NCBI RefSeq assembly: GCF_000714815.1
Contig: NZ_JMIH01000034.1
Coordinates: 62,001 to 126,000, forward strand
DNA from: Anditalea andensis
GTDB lineage: Bacteria > Bacteroidota > Bacteroidia > Cytophagales > Cyclobacteriaceae
DNA length: 64,000 nucleotides
Direction of reading: 5' to 3'
Shown here: in pieces, positions 8,041 through 18,235 of the stretch
Layout: every line of letters starts with the position of its first letter
Numbering within the stretch: position 1 is the first letter of the stretch
Notes under the pieces: generated by a model
What the model was told of the DNA's origin: nothing
The model's input: the letters and a program-made list of their open reading frames with translations, nothing else
Database searches by the model: none
Position numbers and translations under genes: made by a program

Positions 8041-10302
8041 TTAATATAAATGCTTTAAAAAAAACTCTCTCCTTTTTCTTTCCCCATAATCTCCCCCCAA
8101 TGAATGTCCCATACCAGGGATCATCAAAAAGTCAAAATCTTTGTTGGCCTTGATTAAAGCATTTACCAACTGTAAAGATGAAGCCGGATCTACATTGTCA
8201 TCCAGCTCGCCCAGGATCAACATCAGTTTACCTTCAAGTTTATGTGCATGGGTCACATTGGAAGATTCTGCATAATGTGGACCAATAGGGAATCCCATCC
8301 ACTGTTCATTCCACCACATCTTATCCATACGGTTATCATGACAGCCGGAAGAGGAGACGGCTACTTTATAAAAATCAGGGTGCAGTAGTAAGGCTCCCGC
8401 AGAGCTTTGCCCTCCCGCCGAGTTTCCGAAGATACCTACCCTGCTTGTATCCATATAAGGGTACTTCTCGGCAGCGGCCCTGATCCATTTTATACGGTCA
8501 GGAAAGCCCGCGTCCTTCAGATTTTTCCACGCTATATCATGAAAGGCTTTGGAGCGGTTAGAGGTACCCATACCATCTAGCTGAACCACTATAAAACCCA
8601 ATTCGGCAATCTCATGCAAAAAACGGTATCGAAATTCAGAATTATAGGTCTTTGGTACATGCGAACTATGAGGCCCCGCATATATGTATTCTATAACAGG
8701 GTAAACTTTGTTTGGATTAAAGTTAGAAGGCCGTATGATAAACCCCCAAATATCTGTTTTGTTATCTCTGGCTTTAGCGGAGAAAACCTCAGGTGCCTTC
8801 CATCCAGCTTTGAGCAGATCCTTTACATCTGCTTTTTCAAGTTCCATGATTACTTTACCGTCCTCAGCACTCCTTAATACAGTAACTGGTGGTAAATCCA
8901 GCCTAGAATAGCTATCTACAAAGTATTTGTAATTATCTGAAAAGAATGCGCTATGATTCGCTTCTTCTTTAGTCAAAGTAACCATTCCTGATCCATCAAA
9001 ATTTATTCTATAATACTTGATCAAATAGGGATCTTCCCCGGTATCCATACCACTGCCCTCAAAGATCAAAGTACGGCTATTTTCGTCCACATGTATCAAT
9101 TTTCTGACCACCCATTCCCCTTTGGTGATTTGGTTTTTTACCTTACCGGTGACTCCGTCATATAGGTATAGGTGATTCCAGCCATCCCGTTCAGAGGCCC
9201 ATATGATTTCTTTTCCATCCTTCACGTCATAGCGGACTTTCTTACTGCTATAGTCTATGAAGGTATTACTTTTTTCCGCTATAATTTCCTTTACCTTACC
9301 GGTATGAGCCTCTACGTCAAGCACCTTATATGCTTGATGTCCACGCTCATTATATTCAAAGGTAAAGCTTCTGCTGTCTTTTCTCCATACAGGATGAGTG
9401 ACATGATATTGGTCACCTAGGCCTGTATGGACGGGAATCTGCTTTTTGTCGTAAACAGAAAAAAGTCCGGGTTTTTTCTGAGGTAAGGCATCACCGGGTT
9501 TGAGGTAATTTCTGGTATGAAGTTTTGGCTGCAGCTGGTCAATGGGTGAAGATTCCAGAAGATAAAGTATCCTGTTCTGATTGGGCCTTACCTTAAAGGT
9601 GGCCAAATATCTGGAATCCGGAGACCAGTATATATAAGAGGAATAATATTCCCCCGGAGAACCGTCAAAACTCAGGGCAAATTCCTCATTGTCCACACTC
9701 TTATTTTTTATATAGACATTATTATTTTTGATATAGGCTTCCCATTTACCGTCCGGTGAGCTTAAGGGATGGTTTTCCTTTTGTTCTTCTCTGTTGGCTC
9801 CCCAATATCCAGCCCCCCTGCTTTCTTCCACTTCACCCTCAATGTACTTCAATTGGAATGAAACCAGATCATATTTCCATGCCTTCCGATCAAATTGGAA
9901 GGATATCTCTTTTTCATTTACAAATTTTAATCCCTGAAGGTTTAATTGAGAAACATCTATACTCAATCCCGATGTTGATGATAAGGTATTTGCTAATTTC
10001 TGCAAATCCACAGCGACTTTTTTTGTACGGTTTTCAGCATCCACTAGTATGATTTCATTCCCGTTTCGGCTGGGATTTATATACCAAAATTTAGAATGAT
10101 CCTCTAGCCAGACAAAATCTTTAGGGGTATTATACATAGCATTATCCATGACTTCCTTTATAACCTCAGCCCTTTGATGATCAGCAGCAGTCCCTTGAGC
10201 AGTCACATTGCCGAAGTAACTCAAAAACAGTAATAAAAACAGTGAATAGGTATATTTTTCACATTGAATCTTCTTCAAGGAATTTGATAATAATGTTACC
10301 AT
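8041..10302 (-). CDS. S9 family dipeptidyl peptidase IV-like serine peptidase
   Basis: An exported prolyl-oligopeptidase-family enzyme with an N-terminal beta-propeller (DPPIV_N type) and a C-terminal alpha/beta-hydrolase. I chose the ATG at 10302 (753 residues) because a signal peptide ending NVTAQ directly follows; an in-frame ATG at 10377 would put 25 unrelated residues before it. The catalytic triad is Ser628 in GNSAGG, Asp701 in GELDDNV and His733 in GMGHS. DPP4 enzymes remove X-Pro dipeptides (often X-Ala too) from peptides in the periplasm or on the surface. It follows SusD on the same strand after 220 bp containing a hairpin, so it may be a partly uncoupled distal member of the SusC/D operon. 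Proline-rich or hydroxyproline-rich peptides would be natural substrates. Confidence 0.92.
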   Translation of the reverse strand: MVTLLSNSLKKIQCEKYTYSLFLLLFLSYFGNVTAQGTAADHQRAEVIKEVMDNAMYNTPKDFVWLEDHSKFWYINPSRNGNEIILVDAENRTKKVAVDLQKLANTLSSTSGLSIDVSQLNLQGLKFVNEKEISFQFDRKAWKYDLVSFQLKYIEGEVEESRGAGYWGANREEQKENHPLSSPDGKWEAYIKNNNVYIKNKSVDNEEFALSFDGSPGEYYSSYIYWSPDSRYLATFKVRPNQNRILYLLESSPIDQLQPKLHTRNYLKPGDALPQKKPGLFSVYDKKQIPVHTGLGDQYHVTHPVWRKDSRSFTFEYNERGHQAYKVLDVEAHTGKVKEIIAEKSNTFIDYSSKKVRYDVKDGKEIIWASERDGWNHLYLYDGVTGKVKNQITKGEWVVRKLIHVDENSRTLIFEGSGMDTGEDPYLIKYYRINFDGSGMVTLTKEEANHSAFFSDNYKYFVDSYSRLDLPPVTVLRSAEDGKVIMELEKADVKDLLKAGWKAPEVFSAKARDNKTDIWGFIIRPSNFNPNKVYPVIEYIYAGPHSSHVPKTYNSEFRYRFLHEIAELGFIVVQLDGMGTSNRSKAFHDIAWKNLKDAGFPDRIKWIRAAAEKYPYMDTSRVGIFGNSAGGQSSAGALLLHPDFYKVAVSSSGCHDNRMDKMWWNEQWMGFPIGPHYAESSNVTHAHKLEGKLMLILGELDDNVDPASSLQLVNALIKANKDFDFLMIPGMGHSLGGDYGERKRREFFLKHLY

Positions 10303-10492
10303 AATATATATATTGATCATGTATTGGCTATAAGTCAATCTGGGTAAATACTGTAATGAATACCAATGAGTATCCATATAGGGTACTAGTATAAGTTAAT
10401 TTTATAAGATGATCATCATCTATCTGCATAGGCTGGCATAGTTATTTTTAACCATCATTATTAAATACTTTCAATAAATCCCCGTATAAATA

Positions 10493-10513
10493 GGGATACG
10501 CTCTTGGTATCCC
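10493..10513 (-). terminator. Hairpin between SusD and DPP4 genes
   Basis: A 7-bp perfect stem, GGGATAC paired with GTATCCC, with a 7-nt loop, starts 10 bases after the SusD stop. On the minus strand it is followed by TATTTAT rather than a long U run. It may be a weak terminator or an mRNA-end stabiliser that lowers DPP4 expression relative to SusC/D. Confidence 0.4.
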
Positions 10514-10522
10514 CAATAGGTT

Positions 10523-12112
10523 TTAATAACCGGGGTTTTGTGCAAGATTGGGATTACTGTTGATTTCTCCCTCAGGTATGGGAAATATTATTCTGGTATT
10601 GGCCTGTGGATGAGGCCTGTGGTTGAACCAACTTTTTGTCTGGAAAACACCAAAACGTATTATATCTTGTCTTCGGTGCGCCTCAGCGGCAAATTCCCAG
10701 CCTAATTCATCCAAGAATCCACCAAAAGGAACATCCCCACTTTGGTCTACTTCTATGGAGCCATCGATATTTTGATAGCCATATTTGTACCTGCTACCAC
10801 CGATAAGTGTTTCGGCAGTGACCACCGCTTTTGCTGGATTTGAATTTACAAATGCCCTTTCTCTGACCTGGGTAACCAAAATGGCTGCCTCAGTGGCCCT
10901 CCCTGTTCTCAAAAGTGCTTCTGCTTTCATCATCAACACGTCCGCATATCTGAAAAAAGGAAAATCATTATCAAGGCTACCAGTAGCTCCCTGTTTTATC
11001 TGATATTTTCCTATACGATAACCGTTGTTAGAAGCAGTTGCGGCCATGCCTGGCACCTCTCTGGTATAGTTAATTACCATCTCTCCTGTATTGGCATGGT
11101 ACTGGGGCCCCATAATCCAGGTATCTTGAAGTCGGCCATCTTCCTCATCATAGCTATTGATGAATTGTGGTACAGCGCAGTTTCCTCCCCAAGGTCCTGC
11201 CTGCATATTGTATACAAATCTGCTAAGTGGATCCAGGGTTTTCATATGGACGGTATTTCCCGTTCCAAATATTTCATCATAGGGGATAGCAAAAATAGTT
11301 TCTACACTATTGGCATTGTCCCAGTGAAAAATATCAGCATACATTGGTTCCAAAGCATATCCCCCCTCATTTATGATTTCATCACAGACATCGATGACCC
11401 TATCCCATTGGGCTGTGCCGGTATAGACTTCCGCATTAAGGTATATTTTGGCCATTAGCGTCATAGCTCCCCAATAATTCAGCTGCCCATAGGTAGAAGA
11501 AGCATCTTTGCTTAAAAATGGCAGTACAGTTTCCAGTTCAGATAATATAAAATCACTAAGCTCAGCCCTAGTGCGCTGAAGTGGCAGGCTCACATCTCTA
11601 AAATCGGTTACTATCGGTACATTCCCATGATTGTCCAGTAATAAGTAATAGGCAAATGCTCTTACTGCCTTTAGTTCAGCTATAACTTCATCTCTTCCGG
11701 CCTCTATGGGAATCTCTCCATCCTCGATCTGTGATATCACCCTGTTAGCAGTAGTAATACTCCTATAGGAACTTTGCCAGAGATTTGTAGGCTGCCATTG
11801 GATAGGAGTCCAATTGTGCTGGTGCATGCGCAGGTAAGTGCCTCCGTCATACCATCCGTTTGGCCTGGAGGGGGTGATGATGATGTCAGCGGACTCTTCC
11901 TGCACATCAAAATGCCCCTGCCAGCCCATCATCAATGCCCTCAATGAGCCATACACCGGTGCAATGATAGAGGGAATGTCTCGTTCTCCAGGCTGAAAAT
12001 TTTCAGCCACCACCTCCGAAAAGACTTCTTCTGTAAGATCCAGGCATGATGGCAGACTGATTCCGCTAATGATCAGCATTATTACTAAAAGAATTTTTAT
12101 ATTTGTCTTCAT
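10523..12112 (-). CDS. SusD/RagB family outer-membrane lipoprotein (pair 1)
   Basis: A 529-residue SusD-family surface lipoprotein; the lipobox ends at Cys23 (LPSC). The N-terminal RagB/SusD helical part carries TPR-like helices, and the C-terminus has the usual ending FPIPEGEINSNPNLAQNPGY. SusD proteins form the lid over the SusC channel and capture glycans or, for RagB of Porphyromonas, oligopeptides. It starts 11 bp after the SusC stop, so the two are co-transcribed. A DPP4 peptidase downstream, and no obvious glycoside hydrolase in the same transcript, make a peptide or glycopeptide ligand plausible. Confidence 0.93.
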   Translation of the reverse strand: MKTNIKILLVIMLIISGISLPSCLDLTEEVFSEVVAENFQPGERDIPSIIAPVYGSLRALMMGWQGHFDVQEESADIIITPSRPNGWYDGGTYLRMHQHNWTPIQWQPTNLWQSSYRSITTANRVISQIEDGEIPIEAGRDEVIAELKAVRAFAYYLLLDNHGNVPIVTDFRDVSLPLQRTRAELSDFILSELETVLPFLSKDASSTYGQLNYWGAMTLMAKIYLNAEVYTGTAQWDRVIDVCDEIINEGGYALEPMYADIFHWDNANSVETIFAIPYDEIFGTGNTVHMKTLDPLSRFVYNMQAGPWGGNCAVPQFINSYDEEDGRLQDTWIMGPQYHANTGEMVINYTREVPGMAATASNNGYRIGKYQIKQGATGSLDNDFPFFRYADVLMMKAEALLRTGRATEAAILVTQVRERAFVNSNPAKAVVTAETLIGGSRYKYGYQNIDGSIEVDQSGDVPFGGFLDELGWEFAAEAHRRQDIIRFGVFQTKSWFNHRPHPQANTRIIFPIPEGEINSNPNLAQNPGY

Positions 12113-12123
12113 ATCTATATCTA

Positions 12124-15100
12124 TTAAAAGGTCACGTTCAATCCTAATGTAAAGGTTCTCGTGGTGGGATATTTATCTCTTTCATCATTACCCGGGGCAA
12201 AGCCGGAAATATAAACACCTTCTGGATCTATCCCTTTATAATTGGTCAAAATGAGCAGGTTCAATCCTGATGCATATATTCTAGCATGCTGCATAAATCT
12301 AAGTCTGGGCAATGTATAGCCGAATGTCACATTGTCCAGTTTTATATAATCTCCACTTTCTATGTAATGGCTGACATATGCTAGATCCGTGCTTAATCTC
12401 TGCCCATATACCGGATCATAAGCCGTATTTAACATATTATAGGCTGTATTGTATGGGTTTTCATAGAACATCCGCTGGAAATTTAGTATATCATGACCAA
12501 ATGCGCCTCTGATATTTAATTCCAAATCAAAATTTTTATAAATAAAGGTATTGTTAATACCTAAAATATGTTTAGGAATGCCATTTCCATAAAATTGCCT
12601 GTCTTCCTGAACAGCTTCACTGATTGGTATTGTCTCTCCATTTTGACTTTCTATTAACCATTCACCTGATTCACTTACACCGACCGTATGCCATACAAAA
12701 AATCTCCCTATAGGTCCCCCTACTTCTACCCGGTGTGTATAATCCTGGATAGGTTCACCTGTCCCGCCAGCATTGAAAAATTGGTTAGACACTTCAAATT
12801 GGTCATTGGATAAATCCACCAATTTATTCTTGTTTGTAGAATAGGTTAAGTTAACGCGCCATACGAATTCGCGCTGCTCAATAGGGGTAATATTAAGCAA
12901 AACTTCAGCACCGTCATTCTGCATGGAGCCTGCATTGAGCATCATAGTATTGATAAGATATGGAGGAACCGGAACAGGGAAGCTGTATAAAAGATCGTTG
13001 ATATCTCTACGATAAATATCAAATGATCCACTTACTCGGTCTTTAAAAAAACTAAAATCCAGTCCAAAATTATATTCCATCTTTCTTTCCCATCTCAGGT
13101 CCGGATTAAAGTTACGGGCTGGTATAAATCCCTGAACCCAATTGCCTCCTATAAAGGCACCTTGATCCCTATTAAAATTATAGCTTATTTGGCTTAAATA
13201 AGGGGAATTGGCTATGGTCCCTGTCACTCCATATCCTGCCCTTAGCTTTATATCCTGAATATTACTGTTCCCTTTTAAGAACGGTTCATTACTAATCCTC
13301 CAACCTACAGAGGCAGCAGGAAAGGTTCCCCACTGATAATTTACGCCAAACCTAGATGATCCTTCTCTTCTAATACTACTCATAAAGAGGTATCTGTCAT
13401 CATAATTATAGGTAAACCTTCCAAAAAATCCAGCCAATTGCCATTTGTCTTTACCACTTCCCATACCAGCTTGCCCGGTCTGAAGTGCTGCACCGGCCCC
13501 TAAATTGTTCCACCCATACAGATCTGTAGGGAAGTTCCAGTTACTGGCATAAAAAGATTCATTGGTAGCATCCTGCCAGCTATATCCGCCCAATACTGAT
13601 AAAATGTGTCTGCCAAAAGATTTATGGTAGTTCGCAGTCATTTCCATTAAGTTTTCTACACGGGCAATGGTGGACCTGCTTGCCGTTCCATTCTGATTAT
13701 TTAACCAGGTATTTGTATGGTCAAATGTGGTGGCATTACCCACGAGGGTATCATTTTGTACACTACTAACCAAAAGTTTCAAATCCAGATTATCCAAAGG
13801 GTTATAAATCAAACTACCGCTTATTCGCATTTCTTTAAACCTGGACTCTGAGTTATATTCATATATTCGGGAGATAGGGTTTTCATAAAAATAGCCATCT
13901 CTTTCCTGCCAGTTTTGCTGATCATCGCGTACACGGTCAGTGGGATTTCTGATCATAGCCTGCCTATAGGCATAACCGTCAGCTCCCCCTCTGTTAGCAG
14001 TAAAAATTCTATTGATAATCTGGATGTTAGCCCTTAGCTTGTCATTGTACATACTATGGTTGAGATCGGCCCTTAAGGTCAGCCTTTGTTGGCCCGTTCT
14101 TAAAAATATGCCATCCCAGTCTCTATAATTTACTGATCCGGTAAAGTTTGTCGTACTATTTCCTCCAAAAAGTGTCAAATTATGGTTATGACTTACAGGT
14201 GTCTGCAACATTTCCCCAAGCCAGTCAGTATTGTGCCCATAATCTGTATAGGGAATCCCTTCTTCTCTTATTAACCTTCTATAATCGTCTCCTGTAAGCA
14301 ACTGCGGTCTTCTGGCTATGGTCTGGATACTTACATAGTTATTATAAGAAACAGTATTTCTATTTTCCCTATACTGCCGAGTGGTTATGATGATTACTCC
14401 ACCTGTTGCCCTGGTTCCATATATCGCTGCAGCAGACCCATCTTTCAAAACATCAATAGATTCAATGTCTTCAGGTGCTACGGTATTCATATCACCCGGA
14501 ATACCATCTATCAAAATCAACGGCTGGGATGATCCATGAATGGAATTGATGCCTCGTAAATTAATTTGCGTACTGGCTCCGGGATCGCCGCTCGGCGTGG
14601 TAACTCTTAAACCGGCTACCTTTCCCTGTATCAACTGTGCTGCATCCCTCACAGCTCCTTTAACAAAATCTTCTTCTTTAACTCCACCCACTGAACTGGT
14701 AACGTCTCCTTTTCGCATAGATCCGTAGCCCACTACTACCACCTCATCCATAGACGCTACATCTGCATCCATTCTCACTTCTATCTGAGATTCATTATTA
14801 ATGACCAATTCCCTGGTCACATACCCTATAAAGCTTAAAACTAGTGTGGTAGGCTCATCCGGTATTTCTAAAGTGAAATTACCTTCTCCATCAGTAGCTG
14901 TCCCTGTAGATGTACCTTTTATTACTACACTCACGCCGGGCAAGGGCAGATTATCCTCGTTTGAATAAACAGTACCACTTATAGTCCTAGCCTCTGTCGA
15001 TTCTATAGCCCCTTTTCCTTCTATGGATATATAGATTTTTTTCACTGTACTATATGCTCTAGCTTGAATAGAAATGGTCAAAAATATTCCTATTATAACT

Positions 15101-15132
15101 AAAGAATATATTCCATTAGTAAATATTTTCAT
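12124..15132 (-). CDS. SusC/RagA family TonB-dependent transporter (pair 1)
   Basis: A roughly 1000-residue outer-membrane transporter. After a signal peptide (to about residue 27) and a linker comes a CarboxypepD_reg-like domain (ISGTVYSNED onward, about 50-130), then the plug with VVVVGYG, and a 22-strand barrel ending in LNVTF. The chosen ATG at 15132 begins MKIFTN; an upstream GTG at 15141 adds three residues and is less likely. SusC imports the ligand caught by SusD in a TonB-dependent way. Its promoter region carries site D, which shares its layout with the arabinofuranosidase, DUF5695-like and hydroxyproline operon promoters. Confidence 0.94.
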   Translation of the reverse strand: MKIFTNGIYSLVIIGIFLTISIQARAYSTVKKIYISIEGKGAIESTEARTISGTVYSNEDNLPLPGVSVVIKGTSTGTATDGEGNFTLEIPDEPTTLVLSFIGYVTRELVINNESQIEVRMDADVASMDEVVVVGYGSMRKGDVTSSVGGVKEEDFVKGAVRDAAQLIQGKVAGLRVTTPSGDPGASTQINLRGINSIHGSSQPLILIDGIPGDMNTVAPEDIESIDVLKDGSAAAIYGTRATGGVIIITTRQYRENRNTVSYNNYVSIQTIARRPQLLTGDDYRRLIREEGIPYTDYGHNTDWLGEMLQTPVSHNHNLTLFGGNSTTNFTGSVNYRDWDGIFLRTGQQRLTLRADLNHSMYNDKLRANIQIINRIFTANRGGADGYAYRQAMIRNPTDRVRDDQQNWQERDGYFYENPISRIYEYNSESRFKEMRISGSLIYNPLDNLDLKLLVSSVQNDTLVGNATTFDHTNTWLNNQNGTASRSTIARVENLMEMTANYHKSFGRHILSVLGGYSWQDATNESFYASNWNFPTDLYGWNNLGAGAALQTGQAGMGSGKDKWQLAGFFGRFTYNYDDRYLFMSSIRREGSSRFGVNYQWGTFPAASVGWRISNEPFLKGNSNIQDIKLRAGYGVTGTIANSPYLSQISYNFNRDQGAFIGGNWVQGFIPARNFNPDLRWERKMEYNFGLDFSFFKDRVSGSFDIYRRDINDLLYSFPVPVPPYLINTMMLNAGSMQNDGAEVLLNITPIEQREFVWRVNLTYSTNKNKLVDLSNDQFEVSNQFFNAGGTGEPIQDYTHRVEVGGPIGRFFVWHTVGVSESGEWLIESQNGETIPISEAVQEDRQFYGNGIPKHILGINNTFIYKNFDLELNIRGAFGHDILNFQRMFYENPYNTAYNMLNTAYDPVYGQRLSTDLAYVSHYIESGDYIKLDNVTFGYTLPRLRFMQHARIYASGLNLLILTNYKGIDPEGVYISGFAPGNDERDKYPTTRTFTLGLNVTF

Positions 15133-15199
15133 AAATAACACAGGTTAAATTGTACATAATAATATTTTTTAGGATGAAATTTTATATATAACAAGTGTA

Positions 15200-15264
15200 T
15201 AAATGTACCTATACAATATTTAAAAAATTGCTACAATTATATCATGTTCTTATACTATATTATC
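15200..15264 (-). promoter_or_regulatory. Two half-sites 21 bp apart plus -7 box, SusC promoter (site D)
   Basis: Read on the minus strand: half-site 1 GATAATATAGTATAA (15264-15250), half-site 2 GATATAATTGTAGCA (15243-15229), then 21 bases and a -7 candidate TACATTTA (15207-15200), 68 bases before the SusC ATG. Half-site 1 matches site A half-site 1 at 12 of 15 positions; half-site 2 is weaker (10 of 15 against GTTAATATAGTATCA). Confidence 0.5.
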
Positions 15265-15394
15265 CTATTAAATTTTCCTGTACTAAAAATGATTAGTTAA
15301 TGAAAACACACATCATTCATATATATAATAATCTTATATTTTACATACATAAATTATTACCATAATGCATGGGGGTATATTTTTTAAGCGATAT

Positions 15395-18124
15395 TTAAAA
15401 AGATATTTCTATAGCAGCAGACCCTTCATCAAGGGTTACTTTATATACATCCTTATTTATTTTTGGATAATTTGATAAATCAAAACCACCTGTATACTCA
15501 CTTTCGATTCTAAAGTAAGCATAAGGAGTAAGTTGATTTTTTCTTTCTAAATATAATTTCAATTTCCGCTCTTTTGGATGATAATTAACTGACTCGATCT
15601 TCCCGGCCTCCATGATGATCATGGTTTTTTCAGGGGCTAGATAAAATTTATTTCTACCTCCAGAAGTTATATCCATATTAATATTATCTGAATCACTAAT
15701 TATATTTCCTCCAAAACCCATCCATCCAAAATCCATATCATTCATCAAAATACTTTTTGAATTGATGGCATATCCAAAGAAACCAGAACCATAATCACCG
15801 CTATAGGCATCTATGTCCAAAAAATCTGGAAAGGAATGAAATGCTGCTGGACCAAAACCATCTTGGGTTATATTGGATATCCCCCCCAGTAATCCACCAT
15901 ATGCCACCCTAAGGAGATATAAATCCGTTGGATTTTTAGTGAATTCTTTCATTACTGGAATGGCATTTAAAGCTGATCCATAATGATGTAACTGCCTTTC
16001 CACACGCTGTAATTTTCCTCCGTATAGAAAATCCCAATAGCGTCTAGCTGATCCATTGTAGCCCCAGTGGGGCACCGTAGGCATATATGCAAGAATAGCG
16101 TTCAATGTAGCGTCGGATTTTTCAGTAAATCCAAAATAATCTGTCCACATATATACTTCCTCCTGACCTGTAGAGTCCCATGGCATTTCGCTTCCAAAGG
16201 GATAAGCCAATGCTACCCACCCATCAGTTCTTTTACGCATTAAAGCCTCTAATTCCCTTGAAAAATCTATAAAACCTTCACGCTTGAGATCTTCCAGTAT
16301 TAAGAGAAATACTGTTCCTTCCATTTGACCGTATTGGGCATAATGGGGGGCCAGTTCTACCATGGCCATGGAGGTGTGGTATGCATTCGTCAAATACCAG
16401 TCCCAAGAATGGTCCAAATCTACATTTTCATGATATCTGGCCATTTTGTACATGACCCAATGGGCTGCTGCTACGTGCGGATAGTTGTAAGATCTACCGA
16501 TAGATTCCGCATGTTCCTTACTCCATGCTGCCCAGGTGCCATAATTTACATCTTCACTATAGGTACCTTCAGGCATTAAGGTAGGTTCATAGTAAAACAT
16601 GCTTTTGCGTACACCATATTTTTGATCTCCTTCGTGGAGCTGGAGCCCACCCCACATGACATGGTTTACAAATTGGTTTAACTTATTTATCTCTTCTTTT
16701 TCAGGCTCCAAAATTTGTTTCATAAAAGCAGCAAGCCAGGATCCTGCGCCGGCTTCATCACTTAGTCCTGCGATCCATGCCCTAGAATCTTCTACCACCT
16801 GTTTCTTCTTTTCATAATCGTAAGAAATGATGGATTTATCCCTGCCAAAGAGGTCTTTTTCGTTTTCATACCACTGCTCATTGGTCAGAAAATGTCCGAT
16901 TTTTTTGACCACTTCAGCTTCAGGTTCTATTATTTTGTAGGAGATCACTTGATTTAATCCATTTTCGTATTCAATATTTACGCTGGCCCGCCCCCATTTT
17001 TTCCCCTTTACCTGATAAGTTAACCATTCATTTACATCCTTATCTTTGGATCTGGAGATTTCAATGGCTCCTTCTGGATACACCTGGATGTTCTTTATAG
17101 GTGAGGATGTTTTTATCCGTAGGTCTGCATTTATGTCCATGGGTACTACATACCCAGGGAACCCTACCGCTACAGGTCTATCGTTTTCGGAAAGTGTGGT
17201 TTCTATAGTTCTAATGTTGTCAGTCAGTACCAACTTTAAACTTGACTGGTATGATTCACCAGGTTTTAACACTTTAGAACTTGGATTTACCCATGGCTGA
17301 GCTTTGTTCCATTTAGTATCAGCTAAAGCTTTACTATGAATCACCCAATCATGAAATCCTTCGAACGTAATGTTTCTGGGAGTCAAATCATCCAATAATG
17401 GATTGTAGGCTTCAAATCCAGCATTTTTATTCGGTAAGACTAAGAGCACAGGAGATTTGCCGTGGAGTCTGACCACTTGCAGGTATCCAGCATCTGCACC
17501 TATATATGGATCATAAAATACTTTTTCAAGATGCGCCTGTTCAAGGTCTTTTCCATGAAGCACATTATCAAATATCATAGGAATACCGAGATACCCTATT
17601 TCTATATCAGTGGTAGATTTATTTGTTATCACAAATTCGAGTAGGATGCCCTTACCCGCACTTTTCCAGTTTCGCTGGATGGTTATAGGGGTATTATTGC
17701 CATTTGGCATTTTTATATTGGTGCTATGTACGCTGGAATGGTTCCCCTGCGCTACCCGCTGATGTGCTGTAGAAAAGCTCTTCCAAATGTCCTCTCCTTT
17801 TACCTGGTACATGATATTGATATCTCCAAGATGATATAAGCTATCTCTATTTCTGATATCTAAGAGTTCTGAAGGCACAAAATCAAAAGATAGGTCATTT
17901 TTTGGATTTAAGGAGGCTACAGTCTGTGTAGATGCCAGTATGCCTAATCTAATATCTTCAGATTCTAAATACTCTACCTTATTGATATCAAATGTCTGAG
18001 GCTTCTTTTCTATCTTATCCCAAATGCCTTGGGCTAATAAAGGTGTCAAATTAAAAACTAATATAATCTGAATAGATAAAATGTACCTAATTATAATTCT
18101 AAAGGAAATTGAATATTTTTTCAT
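15395..18124 (-). CDS. Large secreted DUF5695-like protein, candidate glycoside hydrolase
   Basis: A 909-residue exported protein. I chose the ATG at 18124 (MKKYSIS); a signal peptide ending PLLAQ follows, while the longer frame starts at TTG. The N-terminal about 430 residues are beta-rich. From about 440 the segment has many aromatic and helix-forming repeats (GTWAAWSKEHAES, HVAAAHWVMYKMARYHENV, AYHTSMAMVELAPHY) typical of (alpha/alpha)6 barrels, and the C-terminus returns to beta structure. Overall it resembles proteins filed as DUF5695, which I recall rather than verified. No catalytic residue can be named. It stands in its own transcription unit with site C at its promoter, next to the AraC gene, so it probably belongs to the same substrate system. 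Confidence 0.6.
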   Translation of the reverse strand: MKKYSISFRIIIRYILSIQIILVFNLTPLLAQGIWDKIEKKPQTFDINKVEYLESEDIRLGILASTQTVASLNPKNDLSFDFVPSELLDIRNRDSLYHLGDINIMYQVKGEDIWKSFSTAHQRVAQGNHSSVHSTNIKMPNGNNTPITIQRNWKSAGKGILLEFVITNKSTTDIEIGYLGIPMIFDNVLHGKDLEQAHLEKVFYDPYIGADAGYLQVVRLHGKSPVLLVLPNKNAGFEAYNPLLDDLTPRNITFEGFHDWVIHSKALADTKWNKAQPWVNPSSKVLKPGESYQSSLKLVLTDNIRTIETTLSENDRPVAVGFPGYVVPMDINADLRIKTSSPIKNIQVYPEGAIEISRSKDKDVNEWLTYQVKGKKWGRASVNIEYENGLNQVISYKIIEPEAEVVKKIGHFLTNEQWYENEKDLFGRDKSIISYDYEKKKQVVEDSRAWIAGLSDEAGAGSWLAAFMKQILEPEKEEINKLNQFVNHVMWGGLQLHEGDQKYGVRKSMFYYEPTLMPEGTYSEDVNYGTWAAWSKEHAESIGRSYNYPHVAAAHWVMYKMARYHENVDLDHSWDWYLTNAYHTSMAMVELAPHYAQYGQMEGTVFLLILEDLKREGFIDFSRELEALMRKRTDGWVALAYPFGSEMPWDSTGQEEVYMWTDYFGFTEKSDATLNAILAYMPTVPHWGYNGSARRYWDFLYGGKLQRVERQLHHYGSALNAIPVMKEFTKNPTDLYLLRVAYGGLLGGISNITQDGFGPAAFHSFPDFLDIDAYSGDYGSGFFGYAINSKSILMNDMDFGWMGFGGNIISDSDNINMDITSGGRNKFYLAPEKTMIIMEAGKIESVNYHPKERKLKLYLERKNQLTPYAYFRIESEYTGGFDLSNYPKINKDVYKVTLDEGSAAIEISF

Positions 18125-18170
18125 TATATATTTTTTGAGGAAGACCATGTCAATCAAACATCAATAAATA

Positions 18171-18235
18171 CAAATGTAGAAAAAACCAATAGCAGAAAAT
18201 TATATGGATTTATCCATGACTGATACAATATTAAC
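18171..18235 (-). promoter_or_regulatory. Two half-sites 21 bp apart plus -7 box, DUF5695-like gene promoter (site C)
   Basis: On the minus strand: half-site 1 GTTAATATTGTATCA (18235-18221), half-site 2 GATAAATCCATATAA (18214-18200), then 21 bases and a perfect TACATTTG -7 box (18178-18171), 46 bases before the ATG. Half-site 1 is strong; half-site 2 is poor on its own and is supported mainly by spacing. Confidence 0.5.

Noticed and set aside
10303-10522. Search for the 21-bp-spaced half-site pair before the DPP4 gene
   Set aside because: Only weak, badly spaced matches such as GTTAAAAATAACTAT were seen; DPP4 may be read from the SusC promoter instead.
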